Translations under genes and position numbers: made by a program
In this document: piece by piece, positions 54,901 to 64,000 of the stretch
Position numbering within the stretch: the first letter of the stretch is position 1
Layout of the letters: every line of letters begins with the position of its first letter
The notes under the pieces: generated by a model
The model's database searches: none
What the model was told of the DNA's origin: nothing
Seen by the model: the letters and a program-made list of their open reading frames with translations, nothing else
Assembly (NCBI GenBank): GCA_038502055.1
Contig: JAXRKN010000044.1
Location: 1,336,001 to 1,400,000 of the forward strand
Reading direction: 5' to 3'
From: Tanytarsus gracilentus
Lineage: Eukaryota; Arthropoda; Insecta; Diptera; Chironomidae
Length of the DNA: 64,000 bases

Positions 54901-57900
54901 ATAACAATGAAAAATTACCATTTTAACTTTCCTGCAGTTCCACATAACCTTCATAATTCATCGCAATTTTTTTCCATCCCTTGAATAATTCTTCATAAAA
55001 CATAAAAGATCTTATGTACGTTTTATATCAAAAAAAGGATCGACAAGACTGCCATGAATGTGAGTGAAAAGAGCATCGTGAGGAAAAAAAGTTATTCTTC
55101 CTCTCTTACACTGTAAACTCATGTTCATTTTGTTGAATTTTTATTTTATTTTTCTGGAGCAGCAGTACAATAGCAAATTTCATGTTTATAGTCGCTTAAT
55201 CACATACAGTACCGTAAAGCGCTGTATATTCGAAATGGAATAGAACACAATGGAGAGGAAACGTTAAAAACCCGCAACATAAATTTCAATACGACTCCCG
55301 TTGGTGCCCTTTGATTACGCTCCAGTCGACAATATTTTTGTGGTATGTCGGATTTTAGGGATAGCTCGCATGTGTATGGAAATGGACAAAAATCAAGGTT
55401 GAGAAAGTTTGATAAAAAAGTATAGAAATTATTTTTTTTTGGAAATTTTAAATCAAAAAATTAATTAATATTTTTTAGTAAGAAGTTTCACAAATTAAGT
55501 ATTAATTATGAAGCTTACAAGTGCAAATTAATTAAAAAGCTTCAATGATAAACTCAAACGTTTCTCGGAAAAATAATTAATGAGCTTTCGGAAGCTTTTT
55601 ATGAAAACTCGTTAAAAAATGCATTTATAGAATTTCTGGAAATTAGTCAAGACATTTTAATGGAATTTATTTAAAATTTATTTATTTTTAAGTGGATACT
55701 AAATATTTCAAGTTAATTTTTGTATGATTTCACCAAATTTAAAATAATCTTCATAAATTTTAATATCACATAACTTTCATCTGATTAAATTAAATTGACG
55801 GAAAAATAAATTCATGATTGATTTAATTTAGTTAAACATAATTTTTTCTCTTCATAAAACTCGCAGTACATTATCAACATCTGCCTTAATTTTTTTGCTC
55901 TCTTATTTTTTATCCAACGATGCGAATTTTCATTCCGGGCTCGTCCTTTCGCATGGACAACTCGAGAAAAACATCACTTTTGACAGGAATTTATTAGTCA
56001 GAAAAGCGCTCGATGAGTAAAGTTAAGTTAGCGTTGGTCGCATTCGTAGGGCTTTCACGAAAAAAAGAGAGACTTCTAAAGGAAATTTCGTGCGCCATAA
56101 ATGAATAAATTCATTCTGTTTATTAAGCAAAAAAAACTTTCGAGACGAATCATTACGCGCTCGAGTGACGCTTGAAGACGCAAAATAAAATTAAGTTCTC
56201 ATGCATACACACAAAGCTACAGAGGGTGAAATGGGATCGAGAGGAAATTCAATTTAAAATTGTCTCATCAAAAACTCGTTGGCGTGAAAGTGATTAGAAT
56301 TTAATTCTAGTTTGTGAAAATTAAGTCTCGGAGAATTTAATTTAAAAAGAGTTGAAGAAACTCGAAAATGCAGAGGGATTTTCTGAGTAAGCTCTTTAAA
56401 TGACAAAGGGAGTGAGACTCATGTACTCGAGTGACAAATTTGATTGCAAAATGGCTGAAAGCTGTCAACTCTCACTTAAAAAGCGGACGAAGTTATTTAA
56501 GAACAAGTTTCTCAAGTCGTTGATTCATGGCAATTCATTTTCCGCGCTCTGCCGGAAAGAGACTCATTACTTTCACCACCAGCTTGCTCCATGCTGAGTT
56601 AACATAGAAAAATTTTAAGCTCAATTGCTTCGAGATTATTTTCACTGTTCCTTTTTTTTCGACGGCATTAAGGTGTAATTGTAAGGTGAGGCTTAAGAGT
56701 AATTAACATCAAAAGGGGGTTTGCATGGCAGTTTGCTTTTTATGCTCGCTTACGTGGGACGTCGATTAAAAAAGGCAAATAGCATAAATTGAGGTTTAAG
56801 TTATAGAACGAGAATAAATTGCCGGGAGATTTGTTGATAGCAAATTGTTGAGACGGAAGTATAGAATTTAACGGTAGTTAGATATTCATTGATTGCCTAA
56901 AGACTTTTTAAAATTTAGAATTCATATTAAAGCGTAACCTTGTGGTCAAATTATTTCAATTTAAATTGAACTTCTTCAATTAACCTCATTTTACATGAAT
57001 TCGCATTTACAATGAAGCCAAAGCTCTCTTAATGGTTGTTCATTTACATAGAAATCACCTTTATTTCCTTCCTGCTCACCATTTCCTTTCTCGCGTCCAG
57101 AGAAATTGAAAGTAAGTTATAAATAGACACGAAACTGTGGAATTTTTCAATTGAACGACAAACGACTCCTTCAGGGGAAGAAATAATTATTGCGTTGAGC
57201 AAAAAAGGGATGTTTTTTCTTTGTAAATTGTGTGAATAACGAATTTGAATTTATTTAATGGAGCTTTAAGATGAAAGTATAAGAAAATCATTTAGGATAA
57301 AAAATAAATCTAAAATACTAATAAGGCGGTCTTTAACATTTTTTGAATTTATAAATCCGTCAAAAAACTTTTGTGAACTTCTAAAAAATAACCCTCAATT
57401 GTTAGCAAGGGGTTCCAACTGTGTTTAAAAATTAGACAGAAAATAAAAGCCCACGAACAAATGCGAGACAGAGAGAAAAAGATTGAGCGAAGGGATGTGA
57501 AACGACAAACACAAACATTGAATTTGATGACGGTCATTATCAAAGACTGTTTAACATAATTAAATATGTAGATTATGTTACGAGAGTAACTTTTAGCACT
57601 ATGAATGGAATTAGATGGTTATTCTTAATTCAACAGTGAACCTGCAGATGAAGTGAATGATAAAAATTACAATGATATCTCGCACTCAATTGTAGAATGA
57701 AAAAAGCTTCATTTGCATGAGTTTATTTTGAATATTTTTCCTCAACTCCCTTTACGATGGAAATATTATAATTCCAACTGAAATGATTGCGTTGATACTG
57801 GTTGTTTCAACTGAGAGAAAGAGAAACACCTACTTTTATATTAAATCCCAACCAGCATGTGTTCATGGAATGAGATAAAATTCGATTTCCTGTGGATTTC

Positions 57901-59269
57901 CAACAAATTTTACATGAACATCAAAAAATGCACCCGAGGGAATTTTCAAGTGCAAAGTTCTGTAACGCAATTTTAAACTCTATACACAACTTCACTTCAA
58001 ACTGATTGGATTCTAAGTTGTGCAATCGTTTGCAGTTGATCAAATAGAACCCGGATGAAAATGTTTTATCGGAAAATATTATTTACTTTACCATAAAATT
58101 GATTGCATCTCATATGAATCGAATTTAGACCAAAATTCAAAATTTTCGATGATTATTTAAAATTTAAATTTAACGTTTATCTGAGATTTGAAAATTTCAG
58201 CAGCAATAATTTTTTTAATTTTTTAGCCATCAAGAATGAATTTAGATTTGTTTGAAAACTAACTAGGTGATCCCAAATTTTCTGCTTACTTTGATGATCA
58301 CATTTTGATACATTAATTTAAAATTTAAACGTTACGTTATAAAGTTTACTGTGTTTTTCGTATATGAATTTTTATAACGTAATTTTAAATTTTAAAAATA
58401 AGAAAGCAAAAAAGTTATCATCAAAGTAAGCGAAAATTTATGGGAAATGAAAATATTTTTAAATAAATAAAATTTGACTCACCAATAACTGTTGCCAGTA
58501 TAATGATTCCTAACACAACAGCCGTCGTGATAACTTGAATGAAATAAAGAGTTGATTCAAACTCGTTGGTGGTGTGAGAAGTGTTGTTACCTGTTATCTC
58601 TGAGCCGTCACTACCATTGTAAAATCTATTAATTTCATCACTTATATTTCTTAGTGCAGTATCATTAAATGTACTATTTTCGGCACTCGTGCCATTAATT
58701 ACATTACTATTTACATCACTTATCGAACAAATCACAATGTTTAGTAATTTTTGTTCCGAAAAATCATTACAATCGACTAAGTTATTAGCACTGGTGTCTG
58801 TCACTGTCAAATTATTCACGAAATGATCAAACGACGTTGATAATGATGATGGAGAAGTTAGCGGTGGCGGTGACGATGTAAAATTAAAAATTCTCTTCAC
58901 AACATCACCGCCAATTGTGTCCGCTGTCGTCGTCATCATCGTTGCACTCATTCGCTGTTGCTGCTGCTCTTGATTAATTGAATGCTTGAGTGCTTGACTG
59001 GAATTTCCATTCGAACGAGACGATTGATACGATGCAATCGATGAATGTGCAATTGATGATGAAGCGAATGTTGTTGATGGTTGAAAATTGTTTTCTGCTC
59101 CGACTTGCGATATGAATGTCGATGATGTGAGCAGCATTAGTTGTGCGAGTGTGGAAAGTAAATCACTCCAAAACGTCATTTTGTTGGATGACGCATGAAG
59201 TGACCAAGGCCAAGTTGATGATAAATATATGACTGCTGCTCCTGCTGGCGTTGACAAGACTGCTGGCAT
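40211..59269 (-). CDS. 5-HT1A: 5-HT1-type serotonin receptor (G-protein-coupled), complete, 4 exons
   Basis: The exons are 58483-59269, 50801-51044, 49436-49730 and 40211-41092. They sum to 2208 nt, giving 735 aa, with every junction in phase. Class A receptor hallmarks: long N-terminus rich in N-glycosylation sequons; TM1 split by intron 1; SLAVAD (D292, position 2.50); C319 pairing with C398; amine-binding D326 (3.32); W370; P418 in TM5; CWMP (658-661) in TM6; NPILY (696-700) in TM7. The GWKDPDW..CLVSQD loop and the LAIITGAFVVCW TM6 match the fruit-fly 5-HT1A/1B pair rather than 5-HT7 or 5-HT2, so Gi coupling and lowered cAMP in neurons are expected. The 1A/1B assignment is not resolved. 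The start at 59269 is the first ATG; one at about 59180 (MTFWSDLL) is an alternative. Oddities are DRF for DRY and three introns of 7.4, 1.1 and 8.3 kb, two of them carrying mobile elements. Confidence 0.9.
41403..41492. repeat. Degenerate tandem motif (A)CTGCTA, five copies
   Basis: CTGCT followed by AGGAAA, GTAAAT, ATAAAA, AGAAAT or AGAAAC occurs at about 41403, 41433, 41451, 41469 and 41487, spaced 17-30 bp. This is a short degenerate tandem array inside intron 3, with no function apparent. Confidence 0.5.
42211..42530 (+). repeat. Four spaced GAGG-(hairpin)-AAAC modules within the retroelement
   Basis: GTTGAGGAAGGCTG, ATTGAGGAAGGTTG, GCTGAGGAAGGTTG and GTTGAGGCTGTGC begin near 42211, 42288, 42409 and 42503. 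Each is followed by a potential stem and then GAAAC or CAAAC. In the third, GGCGGTA pairs over seven positions (two of them G-U) with TGCCGTC, directly before GAAACC. The first has GTGAG/CTTAC. CTGAGGA..GAAA resembles the hammerhead core, but three modules have T instead of C at the first core position. The role is unknown. Confidence 0.5.
42570..42622 (+). repeat. Bulged 15-bp hairpin in the retroelement
   Basis: CGTTATGG (42570-42577) plus ACGTCCG (42584-42590) pair perfectly with CGGACGTCCATAACG (42608-42622). This leaves a six-base bulge and a 17-base loop. It is the strongest local secondary structure in the element and may be a structured RNA feature. Confidence 0.6.
49436..49730 (-). 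CDS. 5-HT1A: Serotonin receptor exon 3 (TM4, second loop, TM5)
   Basis: The exon is 295 nt: one base completing Arg344, then 98 codons (345-442). It starts FWAVTNIDYAHQRTARR, so the DRY motif reads DRF. It includes TM4 with W370, the extracellular GWKDPDWNKR loop with C398, TM5 (ATASSFYVPLFAILFLYW) and the basic end ARKRIRRRQQ. Acceptor TTCATTTAG, donor GTAAAAG. Confidence 0.93.
49731..50800 (-). other. Serotonin receptor intron 2 (1.07 kb)
   Basis: The intron has donor GTAAGTTTC at 50800 and acceptor TTCATTTAG at 49731. It is AT-rich and I saw nothing further in it. Confidence 0.85.
50801..51044 (-). CDS. 5-HT1A: Serotonin receptor exon 2 (end of TM1, TM2, TM3)
   Basis: The exon is 244 nt: two bases completing Gly263, 80 codons (264-343), then CG of Arg344. 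It encodes NVFVIAAILLEKNLQ, TM2 (LILSLAVADLLVACLVMP), VYEVSREWKLGPEICDLW and TM3 with amine-anchoring D326 (TSADVLCCTASILHLVAIAL). Acceptor TTTTTCCAG, donor GTAAGTTTC. Confidence 0.94.
51224..51740 (-). mobile_element. MITE-like element, copy 2, truncated
   Basis: This is an inverted copy of the element at 29334-29887. It begins with the same terminal repeat ATAGCTCCGCT and is alignable by eye along its length with scattered substitutions. Its far end, with the second terminal repeat (about 45 bp), is missing: similarity stops at GCCACTAATGACC, where homopolymer-rich sequence starts. Its internal CTTACTTTCT array differs in length and sequence from copy 1. Confidence 0.8.
51741..52062. other. 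Low-complexity, probably corrupted assembly sequence
   Basis: The tract consists of G-runs (GGGGGGGGAGGGGGG), then long A-runs broken by single G or C, then T-runs. It is unlike anything else in the window and abuts the truncated MITE. It resembles homopolymer-inflated, low-accuracy gap-fill rather than genomic DNA. The lysine-rich open frame in it is meaningless. Confidence 0.7.
58272..58444. mobile_element. Foldback/MITE-like element beside the serotonin receptor donor site
   Basis: The left arm begins CCCAAATTTTCTGCTTACTT (58272) and the right arm ends AAGTAAGCGAAAATTTATGGG (to 58444). The arms are imperfectly complementary for roughly 75 bp each. Nearly perfect blocks are GCTTACTTTGATGAT and TTAAAATTT..ACGTTATAAA. 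The element is 173 bp, almost entirely inverted repeat, and non-coding. It lies in intron 1, 39 bp from the exon 1 donor. Confidence 0.75.
58483..59269 (-). CDS. 5-HT1A: Serotonin receptor exon 1 (extracellular N-terminus, start of TM1)
   Basis: The exon is 787 nt, coding residues 1-262 and the first base of Gly263. A hydrophobic stretch at about 31-55 (MTFWSDLLSTLAQLMLLTSS) may act as a signal sequence. The rest of the N-terminus is Ser/Thr/Asn-rich with sequons NFTS, NLTV, NGTS, NSTF, NISD, NGSD and NNTS. It ends in TM1 (FIQVITTAVVLGIIILATVIG). A long variable N-terminus is typical of insect 5-HT1 receptors. Confidence 0.88.
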
Positions 59270-62200
59270 GGTAAGCGACTCATATGGCGTTCATTTTTCA
59301 TCTCTTTTCTTTTTCCCTCTTCAAATCTTGCGCAAACTCGAGGACTTTTTGACTTTGTCAAAGAAAATGAAAAATTCACATTTCAATTTTATTTTTTTTT
59401 ATGATGCGATGTTGGTTTCACTCATCAGCTCATTAAGACAAATAGTTCGTATCACGAGAAGCATCTACACATGCATTATCCACTTCTATAAAAGTTCCTT
59501 TGATGTTGCTATATGAGAGGCAGCGAGATTACATCTATGAATGCACAATTTTATTCATCATCATCAGCATTGATAGTGGAAGTTGAGTCTTGTTGAATCT
59601 GAAGATGAAACAGAAATTAGTGAAGTGATAAATGTTGAAAAAATGGAAGTGAATGAATACGAATTGAGGACAGAGTTCAGTGAACACAGTTGAGCAAAGT
59701 TTTATAAAAAAGTTTAATTTCCCCCTTTAACCTTTTTCTGACGTTGCCAACCCCCTGAATATTTCCTTTTAAGTGCAGGAAAAACACTCAATTACAAAGC
59801 AGAAGAAATTTAAAAGGAATTTGAAGAAGCAAATAAAGATTTTGAAGCTTTTCTATTTGTATCAAAAGACAAACTTTATGAATGACTCCTCATTAGCATT
59901 CATTTTGCATCAAAAGATTACTTTAGAGTGTTCTTCATATTTTATATATATTCACTCAAGTGTAATTGAAAATTTATGATGTGTGGTTGCAACTTGTTCA
60001 GATACTAAACTTTTTCTCTTTTCCTTCCAAAAAAAATTCATCATTAATTTTGTAACTTTAATTAAAACAAACATTTGGAAATGACATCATAAAAATTCTC
60101 CACACACTGGCTATGAATTTATCTTGGTAATCTCATAAAAATTCTAGAAATTATTTATGGCGGTTAAAGATTAAAAGCATGAAGTATGCACATTGTACGT
60201 GTTGATATTAAATGAAATCTAATAAGATAATAAACAAACAGCTTTAGTGAGGGTTATTAAAATAATGACAATTTATGAGGAATATTTAAAAGCATGTGTG
60301 ACATACATAAATGCGATATTAATGTGGTTTTCCTTCGCGGGAATGTTCAAGGAGTGAAAAGTCAAAACTATTTTGAAATTTTATGAATTTCCAATTTTTT
60401 TTATAATTTACATTTATATTTTTTTAAAATTGAAACTCTTTGGAGTTAACTTTCCCTTGAATCTTCACAGCTTTCATATCTATGCATAGAGACTTCTTAA
60501 CCTAAAAACAGGACGATTTCGCAACATCATTTCGCTCACAATCATAACCATAAACTTTATGGTGGTAATGGGCGAGTCTGATTACTGTGTTTGCTTATTT
60601 ACAGCACATTATTATCGTCTTCTATGTGTGAAAGAAATTGGAAATGTAAATAACGCATAAAAGTCAGTTCCACATCATAAATTCAAGTCATTTTCTCTGT
60701 TCCACATTTTCCCCTCGAGATGACCATTTCGAGTATAAAAAGGAGGAATAGAAATAAAAATGTGAGAGACATTTACATGGCAACTGAATGGAGCCGTAAG
60801 CTAAAATTCTTGCTATCAACCTATTAACAACTCCAACACACCCTTAAATTGGTTGATGGCCATAAAACACTATAAAAGTTCACAAATTTCTCATTAAGAA
60901 AAGAATTAATGAGTGAGAAATTAGTAAAAAATATTATAAAAATTTTACAAAATTAAAAAATATTTAAGAGTCTCAAATTATTAATTTCAAATAAATTTCT
61001 TCCAGCAATTACAACACGCTGCGTGTGAATGCTCGAGTATCACATAGATATTTAATGATAATCGTTTAGATTAACTTACTGACTTCATGCTCTATACAAT
61101 GAATACTTAAAGGAAGTTCATGCCAACCTTAAGAAAAATTACGTCTGATTTTAGGTGATAAATTTCCAGTCACTTTCGTAATTTATTTTCATTAAACTTC
61201 TCTCGACGTCAGCGCGCCGTGATTGTAAAATTAATTTTTAATGACTTGTGCCTGTGTGTAAACGGAATACGCATGAAGTTTAAATAATTAAGAGAGAAGT
61301 TCACGAATTTCTCAATCAAGGGTAATGCCACAGTTTTTTCTGGTGTGTGCCGACATTCACCTTGAAACTCGGAGGCGGTTCCTTAACCCTTCTTAATTAC
61401 AACTAAACTTTTTCTTTTTCGTCACATGATGAAAGGAAGTCGATGAATGTTTTATATATGAAACACACATTTAATGATTTATTTGCTTATGACGGTAAGG
61501 AATGCTAATGAGAAATTCGATATATTTTCACGAGCCTATTTTTAGATCACCTTGTGTTGATGCAAGAACAAATTAGTTATTGATAAATCAGCAAAAATTC
61601 TGTTATTTGCTGTTGAGAATTGAATTTGTAAAAGTGAATAAAATCAATGACATTCACGAAGATAAAATTAAGCCTCAGCACTTTAAAAATAAACTCAAAA
61701 TTCCGCCTCGAAAATTTTCAAACCACCAATTTCCAGAGAAATTTAATTTTCTTCCTCATTTTAATTATGAACTCATCAAACTTTATTTGGAAAAATATTT
61801 TTACAAGGTATAATTAAATTTCAGAGAATTTTCAATGTGTTTATTCAGCTTTGTATGAAATGTGAGCTAAAAATCAAAGGAAATTTTGAAAGAACAAATT
61901 GTTGAGTAAATCAGGAGGATTAATTACATGTACGAAAGTTTTATTGTTCAAATTTAAATTTTCGAAAATGCATAAATTGATTTTTGAACAAAATTTACAC
62001 TCTGGATGTGAAAATTAAATTTTCTCCTTAACGAGAGAAAAAACATGAAAATTTGAGTAAAAATTACTTCACATGAAACCGCTAATTTGAATTTTGATGT
62101 TGACACAGTTAGAATTTGCTCTTAAAACAACTCAATATAGTTAATTATGAAAGGCGAAAATTAACTCAAAATTTTCAATATTTTTAATTAATTATTTAAA

Positions 62201-64000
62201 AACATAAACTACTCGTTATAGAAATAAATTTTCATCTACTCTCTTTCCTGATTCAATAGCTAATTTATTCGACACTAATTTTACTCGAAAAACACATGTA
62301 GGGAAATGTAAAATACACAAATTATTCGCAGTATGGAACTGGGTGCTTGCTCGTTGAGTAAATAAAATCCAATTTTGGGGCGAGATGAATAAACCCGAGT
62401 CATTGCATATGTCTCATTTTATGGCACAGCTAAATTGGGCGTGATTACTTCATGGTAAAATTATCCATCAATGTCTATGTCACGACCTTCAGACGCAGTT
62501 AGAGGGTGAGGTCATAAGGCGGCACTGAGACTGAATATAAATTTTCGCTAAATGATCTGATCAATAAATTAAAGAGCTTTTCTCTGCTGTATAAATAAAT
62601 ATCACTCTTTAATTTTTTTTTCAAGTTTTACACGCGTGCAAGAGAAAATGAGAAAATTTTCTTCATATAGAAATCTTTGGCGAATGTATCAATTTCATCG
62701 ACATAAAACACTCCCATAATAGCTTTTCAAACATCACTTAATCATTCATATTTTCTTTGTTTATACAAGAGCCGCTTCGTTCTTGCTCTATCTATCACGC
62801 TCCTCTTTTCATTTTGCACGTTTTTTTGTCCTTCGTAAGGTGGGAAAAGTTTAGTGGGTATGTTAAAAATTATGAGTTCACTCACTGTGTCACTGAGCTC
62901 AATATTTTCCAGCTTAATTAAATTTCTTAGCTAGATATTAATTAAATATTTAGCAAAATCTACATATTTAGAAATCTTAAAAATTGATGAATTTTCAAGT
63001 CAAAATCGTAAATTTTATTGGTTTAAAAATTTATTTCAAAATTTGACAAAAAAAATTAAGCACGTTACAAAATTTCCTCACACACCCATCGAAAAAAAAT
63101 TCCATCTCATTTTACGACCCTTAAAAAAATTCTTTGTTTATTTTTCATGTGATATCAATAAAATTTGAACGACTACTTTTTTTTGCAACGCTAAAAAAAA
63201 TATCTTTAAAATTGCAAGCTTAAAAACCCCGAAAAGAAAAGTGTTTGATCGATGGAAATAAACTTGATGTTTACTTTTCCTTCCGCCGCATTTTTCTCTC
63301 AACTCGCTTTCATCTCAGTCTGGACCCGGTATGTGCACGCGAGATGAAAAGTGATGGAGTTAAGAAGAGAGAAAATTACTTTTTTTGAACAAACGTAAGG
63401 ATGAAAAGCCGCATTTTCATGATGCGGAAATAAATAACGAGATTCGAGTCATAAAAAAAAGAGAGGAGCGAAAAAACTTTTTTATGCATATCACAATTTC
63501 AATAAAGAAAAAACTTTTTCTCAGAGAGAAATTTTTTTTTATTAGCAATTTTGAACGAAATTATTTTCAGCAATGTGGAGCTTCCTCGGTGTACAATATA
63601 ATTTTTTTGTTCTTTAGGATGATTTTGGATTATTATGGAGCGTTTGTCGATGTTACTGGTATGTGTTGTTTTATTAAATTTTATGTATATTTCTCTCTGA
63701 AAAAAGAGGTGAGGATTTTTCGTTTTTAATTTATACTGTTTTAGTAGTTTTAGATAGTTTGATTAAATTTTATTACTCACTGGAAACTCAAAATAAATCT
63801 TTTTATTTCAGTTAGTCATCTATCATCTAGTAAATTTCAGGCGTATTATTAGTTTTTTTTTTGAGGTGTGGAGCTTTTGCTTGTTTTTTCTTCTTTTTGT
63901 TCTTCCTCGGTGTACAATATAATTTTTTTGTTCTCCTTAAAGAGATGAAAAACTTTATGGCATTAATTATGGAAGACGATATTGTACGAAATATGATATA
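59270..64000. other. Upstream flank of the serotonin receptor, no gene recognised
   Basis: This is AT-rich sequence. It should contain the receptor's 5' untranslated region and promoter, but I could not place either. It holds a 33-bp direct repeat (63581-63613, 63902-63934) and one copy of a CCCCCT-type short repeat (59718-59766). No supportable open frame was seen. Confidence 0.55.
63581..63934. repeat. 33-bp direct repeat flanking 288 bp
   Basis: An identical 33-bp sequence starting CTTCCTCGGTGTACAATAT occurs at 63581-63613 and 63902-63934. GTGGAG or GTGTGGAGCTT also lies shortly before each copy. The intervening 288 bp is AT/T-rich and non-coding. It could be a target duplication around an insertion, a local duplication, or an assembly duplication. 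Confidence 0.6.

Larger units (their letters stand above)
51045..58482 (-). other. Serotonin receptor intron 1 (7.4 kb)
   Basis: The intron has donor GTGAGTC at 58482 and acceptor TTTTTCCAG at 51045. It carries MITE copy 2 (51224-51740), a corrupted homopolymer tract (51741-52062) and a foldback element (58272-58444) ending 39 bp inside the donor. A GC-richer block near 55190-55390 is unexplained. The rest is AT-rich with no recognised content. Confidence 0.8.

Overview
The window looks like AT-rich nuclear DNA of an insect, most likely a fly of the midge/mosquito grade. Genes are spliced, with short introns of 57-332 bp beside multi-kilobase ones, and GT..AG junctions that restore reading frame exactly. 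The four recognisable proteins are animal muscle, endoplasmic reticulum, tyrosine kinase and serotonin receptor families, and the receptor and obscurin pieces resemble the fruit-fly members I know. No bacterial, viral or CRISPR signal was seen.

Layout. (1) 1-1975, minus strand: two exons of an Unc-89/obscurin-type giant muscle protein, all immunoglobulin domains, running off the left edge. (2) 1976-13252: about 11 kb with no supportable gene, containing a small foldback element and one GC-richer island. (3) 13253-14074, minus: complete three-exon TMEM208. (4) 14648-18342, plus: complete five-exon activated Cdc42 kinase (Ack), divergent from TMEM208 across 573 bp. Its fourth coding exon is interrupted by a 266-bp segment that looks like an assembly error. 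(5) 18343-40210: about 22 kb without a recognised gene, holding two MITE-like elements. (6) 40211-59269, minus: a four-exon 5-HT1-type serotonin receptor spread over 19 kb. Its exons splice in phase to 735 codons plus stop. Its introns carry a retroelement with a 23-bp target duplication, a second copy of one MITE, a foldback element and a stretch of corrupted sequence. (7) 59270-64000: upstream flank, no gene recognised.

The genes share no pathway. TMEM208/Ack may share a promoter region; the others appear independent. No wholly new biological system was demonstrated. The most unusual content is (a) the 41.9-42.9 kb retroelement with four repeated GAGG..(hairpin)..AAAC modules reminiscent of a hammerhead ribozyme core and a bulged 15-bp hairpin; (b) a two-copy MITE-like family with ATAGCTCCGCT ends; (c) a 12-base motif, CCATCCCTTGAA, found four times on one strand; and (d) a DRF in place of DRY in the serotonin receptor. 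Two places (17.2-17.5 kb and 51.7-52.1 kb) should be treated as assembly damage before any gene model is trusted.
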